A DNA stretch of 64,000 nucleotides from Neptunicella sp048268085. GTDB taxonomy: Bacteria; Pseudomonadota; Gammaproteobacteria; Enterobacterales; Alteromonadaceae. The notes below the pieces were generated by a model. It ran no database searches, was not told the origin of the DNA, and saw only the letters and a program-made list of their open reading frames with translations. The translations under genes and the position numbers were made by a program. Positions 1-6,597 of the stretch are shown here, in pieces; position 1 is the first letter of the stretch; every line of letters begins with the position of its first letter. The stretch is taken from contig NZ_JBLWWF010000024.1 in assembly GCF_048268085.1 (NCBI RefSeq), positions 1-64,000 on the forward strand, given 5' to 3'.

Positions 1-2
1 AA

Positions 3-33
3 AAAATCCGATGACCTGTGATCATCGGATTTT
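3..33 (-). terminator. Hairpin terminator after the 191-residue secreted protein
   Basis: A 12-bp inverted repeat (AAAATCCGATGA and TCATCGGATTTT) closes a short loop just beyond the stop codon of the leftward gene that ends at 61. The A/T ends of the stem supply the T-run on the minus strand, so this reads as a rho-independent terminator. Confidence 0.65.
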
Positions 34-60
34 GATCTTCTTGTGCTAAATGTCAATCGC

Positions 61-636
61 TTAACTGATCGGCATTACTCTATAGCCTCCCTTTTTTTTG
101 GGATATAGTTTGAACTTCACTTCTCCTGGTACCCAGTCAGGATTTTTAGAACTGACCACATAGCCCCAGTAATCTTCGTCATGTTTTTTAAGTGCAGCGG
201 TATAACCATAAAATTGCCAAATCCCCTCAAGATCCTCTGAGCTTTTATTGCTTAAATAAACTTTAAATTTGTCAATATCCAAATAATGAACTTCAGAAAT
301 GGGAAGTTTTTTCGGTTCATTTAAAACAGGGAAATTATTTTCTGACGTATCTTTGTTTAATCGTAAACCAATGTGTCCTTTACGAAAAAAAGACAGCCAC
401 TCCTGTAAAGCTGATACACATTCAATATCCGAAGTTACAAGATTGATTGCTTTTTCAGTTTCCAAAGTATGTTTTTGATACGCTGACTGTCCTTTCTTAT
501 CGACTAAAAAACTAAAGCCGGCATCATTTTCCTCAAAGGTTTGCTTTAACCATATAAACTCCCGCTGGCAGTTGAATGTAGAACCAAGGGCTGTATTCAC
601 CATCAAAAATGAAAATATGATTAAATGTTTTTTCAT
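61..636 (-). CDS. Secreted protein resembling S41-peptidase flanking domains, protease core absent
   Basis: 191 residues with a clear signal peptide (about 1-19). The start has a good ribosome site (AGGGAA). Residues 36-41 (ENDAGF) and 80-91 (WLSFFRKGHIGL), followed by a segment around 138-175 with an EGIW start and NPDWVPGEVKF end, recall the N-terminal part of S41-family (Tsp/CtpA-like) peptidase relatives found in Bacteroidetes and gammaproteobacteria. The catalytic Ser/Lys core that would normally follow is missing, and a terminator comes right after the stop. It lies on the element side of the attachment site in AT-rich DNA. Function unknown: it could be a remnant or a stand-alone binding domain. 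Family resemblance is from memory and moderate. Confidence 0.6.
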   Translation of the reverse strand: MKKHLIIFSFLMVNTALGSTFNCQREFIWLKQTFEENDAGFSFLVDKKGQSAYQKHTLETEKAINLVTSDIECVSALQEWLSFFRKGHIGLRLNKDTSENNFPVLNEPKKLPISEVHYLDIDKFKVYLSNKSSEDLEGIWQFYGYTAALKKHDEDYWGYVVSSKNPDWVPGEVKFKLYPKKKGGYRVMPIS

Positions 637-919
637 AATAATTATTCCCTAAAATTAATTTCAAAAACAATATGAAAAATCGATAAAAGACGAACACTTA
701 AAGTTGGATATTTTAGTTAAAGCTTAACGATTTTTCATTGATAAAAGCACCCGTACAAAACATTCAAATTTAAATTTTTTCTTATTTCACAGCAAGCATC
801 TGATTATGTCACCTTAGCTTAATAGTTAACTATTAAATAATTGCCTAGGGGAACCATTACAAATACCATAATGATATAAAAAACCAAAACCAACACTTAA
901 AATATTATAAAAAATCACT

Positions 920-1405
920 TTACACTCCTTTTTTGGTTAAGAAACAGTGGCGACGATAAACCATTCCCTCAGTCAAATCAGCCAATCGCTTATTACCCCA
1001 ATCGTCAAAATAGCAATTCATTACTTGCTCATAGCCCCGTAAAGTAATTTTTTTCAGCTTCCTAGTGAGTTTATATTCTTCGTATACTGTATACAGCGAC
1101 ACAGACGCGGCTCTGAAGTATCGTTTACTATCGTTAGGGTTCATACCTTCAGCGATATCAGCCATCGCTTTTCTGGCCTGCTTTCGAGCTTGCTCCAAGG
1201 GAACTGATGGAAATCCCCCGATAGTTACTGATAAAGGCTTTTGTGTACCCGGAAGCTTTTTGTAAACCCTAAAAACTTTCTTCCCTGAGGTCTGCGCATC
1301 GAGTATCAAACCTGGCATTTGTGTATCATGATATCTTATTCGTTTATTTGGGATCGCTAACTTTTCCAAGGCAAGTTCAGTAAATCTAAATTTTGATGTT
1401 GTCAT
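920..1405 (-). pseudogene. Truncated tyrosine-recombinase integrase (N-terminal part only)
   Basis: 161 residues. Residues 1-95 match the arm-binding DUF4102 domain of P4-type phage/island integrases (DTQMPGLIL, then RVYKKLPG, then TIGGFPSVPLEQARKQA). Residues about 105-161 are the start of the SAM-like core-binding domain. The frame stops right after LTKKG, so the whole catalytic domain with its R-H-R-Y residues is missing, against a usual length near 400. What follows is AT-rich, gene-free sequence. The gene points away from a tRNA 3' half at 1571-1616, the classic layout of an integrase beside its attachment site. I infer a dead integrase, so the element is probably immobile without help. 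Confidence 0.8.
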
Positions 1406-1570
1406 AGCGGTGCTACCTCTGTGCTACTTTGAGCGCTATAACTAACGCTCTGAATTACATAAAGAATTAAGCATCAGATGTGACAAGTCATCAATAACCT
1501 ATTGATATATAAGGTGTATTAAGTAAGTGCTAGGTAAACAAAGTAAATAACAGTAAAGGGTAGGTTTGAA

Positions 1571-1616
1571 ACTCATAATCGTTAGGTCCCCTGTTCAAGT
1601 CAGGGAGGGGGCACCA
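1571..1616 (+). other. tRNA-Ile(CAT) 3' half: element attachment site (att)
   Basis: The sequence runs from the anticodon loop CTCATAA through the variable region, a perfect T-arm (CCCTG, TTCAAGT, CAGGG), an acceptor strand and CCA. It resembles the 3' half of the lysidine-modified tRNA-Ile of enterobacteria (ileX type). The five bases before the anticodon loop (TGAAA) cannot pair with the TCGTT that follows, so the tRNA is not whole. This is what remains at the far end after an element integrates into a tRNA gene. Polarity puts the element to the left, with the intact tRNA expected beyond position 1. Confidence 0.75.
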
Positions 1617-1775
1617 TTTTTAAAGACCATCAAAATTACTACCTACAAGCAAAAACATAACTTATTGATCGATATGATCGACAGGTAAAGTCATTGTGTC
1701 GATAAAAGCTGACTTCATAAATACAAGCTACTCAATATGCAGGTATGCCACACGAGCAGGTGTATTAGTGGTTTA

Positions 1776-1803
1776 AACAGGCAGTTCTGCCGAATTGCCT
1801 GTT
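1776..1803 (-). terminator. Weak hairpin after the yqjK-like gene
   Basis: An 8-bp stem (AACAGGCA with TGCCTGTT) and a 12-nt loop lie 29 bp past the end of the leftward three-gene set. The following T-run is short (GTTTAAAC on the minus strand), so terminator function is only plausible. Confidence 0.35.
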
Positions 1804-1831
1804 CGCTACAGCGTTCAGATTTCTGTGCCGA

Positions 1832-2089
1832 TTAAAACAGAATAAAAAAGGTACGAACGACACGATCAATTAATCCTTTTACCTGTCCTTTAGAGTCATT
1901 ATCCAGTCCGGAAACGCAGCCCAAACCAAAGGCTATACCGAGTCCTGTTGGTGAGCCGATTACTGATAATGTGGTCGCTTTGGTCTGACGATAGCATAAT
2001 TGGGTATTAATCGCCGCAGCGCGGTAACGTTGTACTGCGAGTTGAGTTTGCTGTCGCTCTTTTGCCATAAAATAATTGGCTGAGTACAT
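1832..2089 (-). CDS. Small YqjK-like protein, third gene of a yqjD-E-K type set
   Basis: 85 residues: a polar, Gln/Arg-rich N-terminal helix (about 8-40) followed by a weakly hydrophobic Gly-rich stretch (about 45-62) and a basic tail. Primary similarity to YqjK is slight. The call rests mainly on position, because it directly follows a YqjE-like holin-superfamily protein and a DUF883 protein, the order seen in Escherichia coli. Its start overlaps the stop of the upstream gene by one base, so translation is probably coupled. Function unknown, perhaps envelope stress in stationary phase. Confidence 0.6.
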   Translation of the reverse strand: MYSANYFMAKERQQTQLAVQRYRAAAINTQLCYRQTKATTLSVIGSPTGLGIAFGLGCVSGLDNDSKGQVKGLIDRVVRTFFILF

Positions 2090-2532
2090 TATGCTCCCTC
2101 CTCTGATTGTGACTCTGAAGCTGGTTGATTGTTTGCCATTAAGGTGGATATCGAAGTACGCAAGGAAATAGCGTTAAAAGCCCCGCGGAACAACTGCATT
2201 AACCAGTACAGTAACAGACTATTTAACACCAGAATAATGCTGGCAATAATGGCCCAGTGCACATTCCAGTTTGATAAACCGACTGCTAAGGTTGTATTAG
2301 CCGCCAGCCACAACACTGTTGTGACCGCGACCATCATTAACGCTGCCATTGCACATATTGCAATGGCCTTGAGTGATAGACGAATATCGGCTTCTACCAA
2401 TGACTTACCTGCCTGCCAGCGCTGCTGCCAAGCGTTAAGTAATTGCTCAAATGAAGGCAACACATCTGTAATAGAAGCTTCATTTTGTTGGCTTTTAACC
2501 GCATCAACGGTATTCACATCAGCGTCATGCAT
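2089..2532 (-). CDS. YqjE-like membrane protein (holin superfamily III fold)
   Basis: 147 residues with an N-terminal amphipathic region and two membrane helices at about 54-78 and 92-114, then a polar tail rich in Ser/Glu. This two-helix layout between a DUF883 gene and a small third gene matches YqjE of the yqjD-yqjE-yqjK set. Despite the holin label there is no lysis gene nearby, so a phage role is unlikely. It starts 4 bp after the upstream gene ends. Confidence 0.7.
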   Translation of the reverse strand: MHDADVNTVDAVKSQQNEASITDVLPSFEQLLNAWQQRWQAGKSLVEADIRLSLKAIAICAMAALMMVAVTTVLWLAANTTLAVGLSNWNVHWAIIASIILVLNSLLLYWLMQLFRGAFNAISLRTSISTLMANNQPASESQSEEGA

Positions 2533-2536
2533 ATAA

Positions 2537-2866
2537 TTACTTCTTGCGTAACAGGCTGGTTAACAACATCCCCGCGGCAAAGGCGATACCAGCAGAGGCA
2601 AGCGGGTTTTCCGCAGCATAACGACGAATAGATGACTGCTTCCATTGTGCCTGAACGGCTTTTTGTTTTTCGGCAATCGCTTCTGCCGATGACGATGCAC
2701 CATGACGCAATTTTTCTTCTGTATTCGCCACGCGCTCTGCCAAGGCGTCAACCGAGTGATGCAAGGTATCCTGCATTTTATCTGATATGGGTGAATTCGA
2801 GTCAGATGCTGCGGCGTGATTATCCTTCGGGGTTGCTTTGGTATTACTTTTTGCTTGAGTAGCCAT
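2537..2866 (-). CDS. DUF883 (ElaB/YqjD family) tail-anchored protein
   Basis: 109 residues from the ATG at 2866, chosen because GGAG lies 7 nt upstream; the longer frame to 2959 has no ribosome site. A charged helical body rich in Ala/Glu/Lys is followed by AENPLASAGIAFAAGMLL and a terminal RKK, the signature C-terminal anchor of the ElaB/YqjD family. In E. coli these proteins sit in the inner membrane, bind ribosomes in stationary phase and depend on RpoS. First gene of the three-gene leftward set. Confidence 0.85.
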   Translation of the reverse strand: MATQAKSNTKATPKDNHAAASDSNSPISDKMQDTLHHSVDALAERVANTEEKLRHGASSSAEAIAEKQKAVQAQWKQSSIRRYAAENPLASAGIAFAAGMLLTSLLRKK

Positions 2867-3213
2867 TTCATTCTCCAATCTAGTTGATGAATATTTACAG
2901 CCCATAAGTACTCTATACGCTGCCCTTCTATGAAAATTGCTTTCGCAAATACTTCTCACAGTTAGTTATTGCAATGGCTATGCCAGTGTCCGTAATGTGG
3001 CCAGGAGTATGATAGGGATTGGCCTGAGGCGTTATTTATGCTTTTCAGTAAAGCGCATCAGCACAGTAAAGATGTAGGATTTTCATGCTCAATCAGCAAT
3101 TTTTTCAATTAAAACGATTGAGCGGCGTCATCCAATTAGCAGGATAAAAAACGGTCCGTTAAGTCGGACCGTTTAAAGGCTAGGTAACATTAAGTGACCA
3201 GACGTTATAATAC
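2867..3213. other. Intergenic region upstream of the DUF883 gene
   Basis: It must contain the promoter of the leftward yqjD-like set and, at its right end, the terminator of the entericidin gene (3148-3175). No other gene or motif can be supported. Confidence 0.4.
3148..3175 (-). terminator. Terminator of the entericidin gene
   Basis: A perfect 8-bp GC-rich stem (ACGGTCCG and CGGACCGT) extended by A/T pairs, with a six-base loop and a run of six T on the minus strand. It lies about 40 bp past the entericidin stop codon. Confidence 0.8.
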
Positions 3214-3360
3214 TTAATCGTCTGATGCAGCATCCTGTACTGCTTCACCGGCACTTTCTATATCTTTGCCTGCTCCTTCAATGGTGGCGCACGCCCCTAG
3301 CATTAACACCAGTATGATCAGGGTTGAATGAACTAACGACTTTTTATTAACTATTTTCAT
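3214..3360 (-). CDS. ecnB: Entericidin A/B family small lipoprotein
   Basis: 48 residues, found by reading the gap. ATG at 3360 with GAGGAG 6 nt upstream. A Lys-containing start is followed by a hydrophobic stretch and the lipobox LMLGAC (Cys24), then TIEGAGKDIESAGEAVQDAA, the diagnostic entericidin tail. E. coli EcnB has the same length and the same GxGxDI..G..A pattern. Entericidins are small membrane lipoproteins linked to stationary-phase bacteriolysis (toxin EcnB, antidote EcnA). Only one copy is present here, so it is an orphan, common outside enterobacteria. It has its own strong terminator. Confidence 0.88.
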   Translation of the reverse strand: MKIVNKKSLVHSTLIILVLMLGACATIEGAGKDIESAGEAVQDAASDD

Positions 3361-3414
3361 GTGTTGCTCCTCGGTTTAGTACCAATATGATTCTAGTCTG
3401 TGTTTTCCAAATAG

Positions 3415-4503
3415 TTACTTTTTCACGTTATCTGAGAACGTGATCAAATCTTCCACATCCATTTTGTAGGCTTGGATAAATGCGTTATGGAATAATCCGG
3501 CAATTGCGGTAGTTAAAGGAATATCGGGATCGTCCAATGTGCCGCTAATCGGGATCCGGGTCGCGACTAAGTCATGCCGTTGATTTTCTAGTAAACCGGC
3601 CACCAAACCACTGGTCATCTCGATTAATAGCGCAAAAGGATTGTCCTTGTCTTTGATCACATCCTCATGCCAGGAAAATATATCCAGATCATAAATCCCC
3701 GCTTTGACATAACCATCCACCTGCCCTTGTTGTGCAACAAGTTCGGCAGAAATATCCACTTGTCCGGCTTCAATATCAAAGGGAGCATAAAAATCGAGTA
3801 GCTGATCAAGATGCTGTGCTGACAACTTGGACATGGCGATATCAACATCGAAAGTCGGTTGTTTAATTCTTGGATCAAAGCTTGCTGAAAAACGTAATCC
3901 GGCTTTACCCAGCACTTTCCCAGTAAACTCGGCCTGGGCCATTGAAGTGGACTGCTGTTGCTTGGTCACGTTAGTCACGCTGCCATTAAGCTGGTTGATA
4001 AAAAAATCGGCTTGCTGTTGTTCCGCTACTGCTCTGAAGCGGAATGTTCCGTGGTTGACCGTCAGTGTGTCGATAGAAAAAAACACTAATTTATTGGCTA
4101 ATTGTATCCATGTTTGTTCATCTAAAATCGCATCTGATTTAATTGCTGACTGCTTGGCTTGTTTAAGTAAAACAATGTCCGGACGCTCAAAATGCATTTT
4201 AGTTATCCAGTGTCCGGCTAGAATCGATGACCATAGCAACGACATACTGACGCTTTTTGCATTTAATAATGGGTAGGATTTTCCTTGGCTATCCTGTTGG
4301 TTAATTTCGACGTTGTTTAGCTGATAAGCTGCCCGCCACAAATACAAATCCACATCACCAACCGATCCGCTAATCCCTGCTGACTGATCAATCGACTGGT
4401 TAACATACCACTTCACCACATCCGGTGCTGCCAGTCTGAGGATGACCAGCACCAGTATGCATAAACCAATGTAGCGTGTTTTGTGGTTGCGAATATTTAG
4501 CAT
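3415..4503 (-). CDS. DUF748 / AsmA-like envelope protein
   Basis: 362 residues. One N-terminal membrane helix (about 11-28), then VKWYVNQSIDQ followed by GSVGDVDLYLWRAAYQLNNVEI, which is the typical opening of DUF748 proteins; the rest is beta-rich and periplasmic. DUF748 proteins are related to the AsmA/TamB superfamily, long beta-grooves that span or line the periplasm and are linked to outer-membrane integrity and lipid movement. Much shorter than full DUF748 proteins (around 1000 residues), a length often seen in Alteromonadales. Single gene, flanked by the entericidin gene. Exact role unknown. Confidence 0.75.
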   Translation of the reverse strand: MLNIRNHKTRYIGLCILVLVILRLAAPDVVKWYVNQSIDQSAGISGSVGDVDLYLWRAAYQLNNVEINQQDSQGKSYPLLNAKSVSMSLLWSSILAGHWITKMHFERPDIVLLKQAKQSAIKSDAILDEQTWIQLANKLVFFSIDTLTVNHGTFRFRAVAEQQQADFFINQLNGSVTNVTKQQQSTSMAQAEFTGKVLGKAGLRFSASFDPRIKQPTFDVDIAMSKLSAQHLDQLLDFYAPFDIEAGQVDISAELVAQQGQVDGYVKAGIYDLDIFSWHEDVIKDKDNPFALLIEMTSGLVAGLLENQRHDLVATRIPISGTLDDPDIPLTTAIAGLFHNAFIQAYKMDVEDLITFSDNVKK

Positions 4504-4716
4504 ACCAATGACAAAGCAATCAGCATACCAGCCTATTAATGAACGCAGGAAAAGCCAGCCAATCGCTCTACATTAGCCCGATACAGCGGGTTAAGACAGG
4601 CGTTTTTACGCTATAAAAATCCGCTCTAGCACGTTCAAGCCGACACTGATAAACCGATTTTTACCGATGGAATGTAATTTATACATTGCCAATTGACCGT
4701 GCTCATTTTTGAATAC

Positions 4717-5394
4717 TCAGTGTAAATATGGTGCGAGCAGGGTATTCCAGATGGCATAGCCTTTATCGTTCAAATGCAGGCCATCTTGTCTGAAAACAGA
4801 TTGCTTGGGTTGACCATTGGGATCCAGTAATGGTGTGGCAGTATCAACATACACCAGGTTATCTGTGCCACTGGCATAAGTTTGGATACTCTGATTTACC
4901 TGCTGCATCAGTGGCCATAACGACCAACGGGACAAACTGGGTTTAATCGGCAAATAAATGACTTCCGCATGGGGAAAATCGCCTTTAATCCGGTTAATCA
5001 ACCGTTTAAGTTGCGCGATGGTATCCGTCACCGACACACCAGCCGCAATATCGTTATCGCCGACATAAATCACCACTCTGGCAGGTGCATATTTGCCAAT
5101 CACATGTTCATAGACCTGCAACACTTCAGCCGTGACAGAACCGCCAAATCCACGATTAATCACGGCAATATTGGGAAAAGCGCTGGCGGTAGGCCAATAA
5201 CGGATACTGGAACTACCGACAAATAATGTGGCCTGTTTCGGAACACTATTTTTACTATCCCACTGCCTAAAAGCATTGATTTCCTTGGCAAATTTAAAAT
5301 CAACCAGGTTATCTGCGTACAAGGTTTGACTTAACGCCAAACCCAATAAACAGACAATATTAATAGCCAACCAACGTACTGTTTTCATTTTCAT
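4717..5394 (-). CDS. Secreted SGNH/GDSL-type hydrolase
   Basis: About 225 residues after trimming. The start is ATG 5394 or more likely ATG 5388, which sits 6 nt behind AGGG. Signal peptide ends near LSQTLYA. The SGNH blocks are all visible: GSSSIRYW (block I, Ser nucleophile), GFGGS (block II, Gly), GDND (block III, Asn) and DGLHLNDKGY (block V, Asp and His). These enzymes cleave esters, such as acyl or acetyl groups on lipids or polysaccharides, in the periplasm or outside. The substrate cannot be told. It lies 52 bp downstream of the SYLF lipoprotein gene and may share its transcript. Confidence 0.85.
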   Translation of the reverse strand: MKMKTVRWLAINIVCLLGLALSQTLYADNLVDFKFAKEINAFRQWDSKNSVPKQATLFVGSSSIRYWPTASAFPNIAVINRGFGGSVTAEVLQVYEHVIGKYAPARVVIYVGDNDIAAGVSVTDTIAQLKRLINRIKGDFPHAEVIYLPIKPSLSRWSLWPLMQQVNQSIQTYASGTDNLVYVDTATPLLDPNGQPKQSVFRQDGLHLNDKGYAIWNTLLAPYLH

Positions 5395-5445
5395 CCCTAG
5401 ACGGCTTAAAGGGATTAAACATCGAGGTTTAATCCCCTCCAATAT

Positions 5446-6012
5446 TTAGTTCAATGAATCGTCACGCCAGTATTTAGTGCCTTTGACTGTTGCCTGTAAT
5501 GCCAGTCCACTCTCGGTTAACTGGTAGATAGTAATATTATCCACTGTTACCTCGCCGGCCACGGCTGCCCCTTTTTCTCCTGCTTTGGCCGCAGCATCCG
5601 CTTGAGCACCAAATGCCCATCCCTGCTCAATAAAGCGCTGCATGGTATCGGCATTGTGGAACACAAAGACCACTCTGAAATCTTTCACACCGGCACCTAA
5701 CCCCAGGCCCACTTCGGCCATTTTCATATAGGTATTTTTACCGTTGCGATTATCGGTCACCACGCCATAGCCGCCACCAAAACTGGCTAAAATTAAATTA
5801 ACATTGGCATTGTTAAATACCGCATAGCCGGGTGCGCTGCTAATTTGCGCGCGGGTACTGGGATTTAAACTGTATAATTCCGACAATACCTCGCCTTTCA
5901 TCTGCAATATGGCCTGGCGTTGTTCAGCAATGGTGGCCCCTCGATTGGTTGCACAACCACCTAACAGCACAGACACCCCAAAAAACATAACTAACCACTT
6001 AATTTTATTCAT
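5446..6012 (-). CDS. SYLF/Ysc84-domain lipoprotein
   Basis: 188 residues. Lipoprotein signal with lipobox LLGGC (Cys20), then the SYLF (YSC84) domain: SSAPGYAVFNNANVNL, SFGGGYGVVTDN, and the glycine-rich EVGLGLGAGVKDFRVVFVFHN. The SYLF fold binds phospholipids in eukaryotic relatives; bacterial versions are envelope lipoproteins of unknown role, often induced by osmotic or stationary-phase stress. The upstream neighbour on the same strand is ydbL, 60 bp away. Confidence 0.88.
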   Translation of the reverse strand: MNKIKWLVMFFGVSVLLGGCATNRGATIAEQRQAILQMKGEVLSELYSLNPSTRAQISSAPGYAVFNNANVNLILASFGGGYGVVTDNRNGKNTYMKMAEVGLGLGAGVKDFRVVFVFHNADTMQRFIEQGWAFGAQADAAAKAGEKGAAVAGEVTVDNITIYQLTESGLALQATVKGTKYWRDDSLN

Positions 6013-6072
6013 ATATTACTCCTTTAATTGTTCTAACCTAAGCTGTACTTGGCTTACCCGTTTATGTCGAAA

Positions 6073-6393
6073 TTATTTCTTCACCCACTCGCCGTTTACC
6101 CACAGATATTGCCCACTGACGGTTTTTTGATAGGCTTTTTTAGCGGCCAACAGCTCGACCTGTGACAATTTGATATTATTCTTGGCAGCCAGCTCTTTGT
6201 ATACTTCTCTGCGTTTTGCGTTGATCTCGGTGACCAATTCGAGGACTTCCGGTTTATTCACGATGGCGCCTAAATAACCGGTGTCTTTTTCTCCGACCAA
6301 ACCATTTTGTTTCGCTTCATCCAGTCCTATCGCAAAGCTAAGAGAGCTAAAACCCAGTAATACTGTGGCAATCAATATGCTAAATTTTTTCAT
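6073..6393 (-). CDS. ydbL: YdbL family protein (DUF1318)
   Basis: 106 residues from ATG 6393 (AAGGAG 7 nt upstream). Signal peptide about 1-20 ending SFA, then GLDEAKQNGLVGEKDTGYLGAI, the hallmark of DUF1318, and a C-terminal NGEWVKK. In E. coli ydbL follows ydbH and ynbE; it is a periplasmic partner that modulates the YdbH-YnbE lipid-transport bridge. Here the same order and strand are kept, with 10 bp between ynbE and ydbL, so one operon is near certain. Confidence 0.92.
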   Translation of the reverse strand: MKKFSILIATVLLGFSSLSFAIGLDEAKQNGLVGEKDTGYLGAIVNKPEVLELVTEINAKRREVYKELAAKNNIKLSQVELLAAKKAYQKTVSGQYLWVNGEWVKK

Positions 6394-6403
6394 CCTGTTC
6401 TCC

Positions 6404-6583
6404 TTAAAAAAGCTCGCTGTCGGCACTGAACACATTATCCAGCTCTTTATCTACTTTAACTCTAATCTCATGATCAATTTTGACATTCAGATTGATCGTA
6501 ATTGGCTCTTTAGCGGCGACCTCTACCCGATGAGTACAGGCGCTCACAAACAGCAACATGGCTACTACAATAATCGGTCTCAC
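6404..6583 (-). CDS. ynbE: YnbE outer-membrane lipoprotein, GTG start
   Basis: 59 residues, hidden because it starts with GTG at 6583. GGGAG lies 6 nt upstream, while the overlapping ATG at 6585 is followed at once by a stop. The signal ends in the lipobox VSAC (Cys16), followed by EVAAKEPITINLNVKIDHEI and a run of charged residues, the family signature. In E. coli YnbE stacks by beta-strands onto the C-terminal end of YdbH, linking it to the outer membrane. It sits between ydbH (stop at 6598) and ydbL. Confidence 0.92.
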   Translation of the reverse strand: MRPIIVVAMLLFVSACTHRVEVAAKEPITINLNVKIDHEIRVKVDKELDNVFSADSELF

Positions 6584-6597
6584 ATGATTCTCCCTTG

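Larger units (their letters stand above)
1406..1831. other. Gene-free stretch at the junction of element and chromosome
   Basis: This stretch carries the tRNA-derived attachment site (1571-1616) and a weak hairpin (1776-1803). No further coding sequence is supportable. The left part is clearly richer in A and T than the DNA beyond 1620. Confidence 0.5.

Noticed and set aside
1561..1616. Complete tRNA gene
   Set aside because: The 5' half and the anticodon 5' stem are missing; only the 3' half is present.
2089..2532. Phage holin near the integrase remnant, as part of a prophage
   Set aside because: It lies on the chromosomal side of the att site in the yqjD-E-K order and no lysis or phage structural genes are present.
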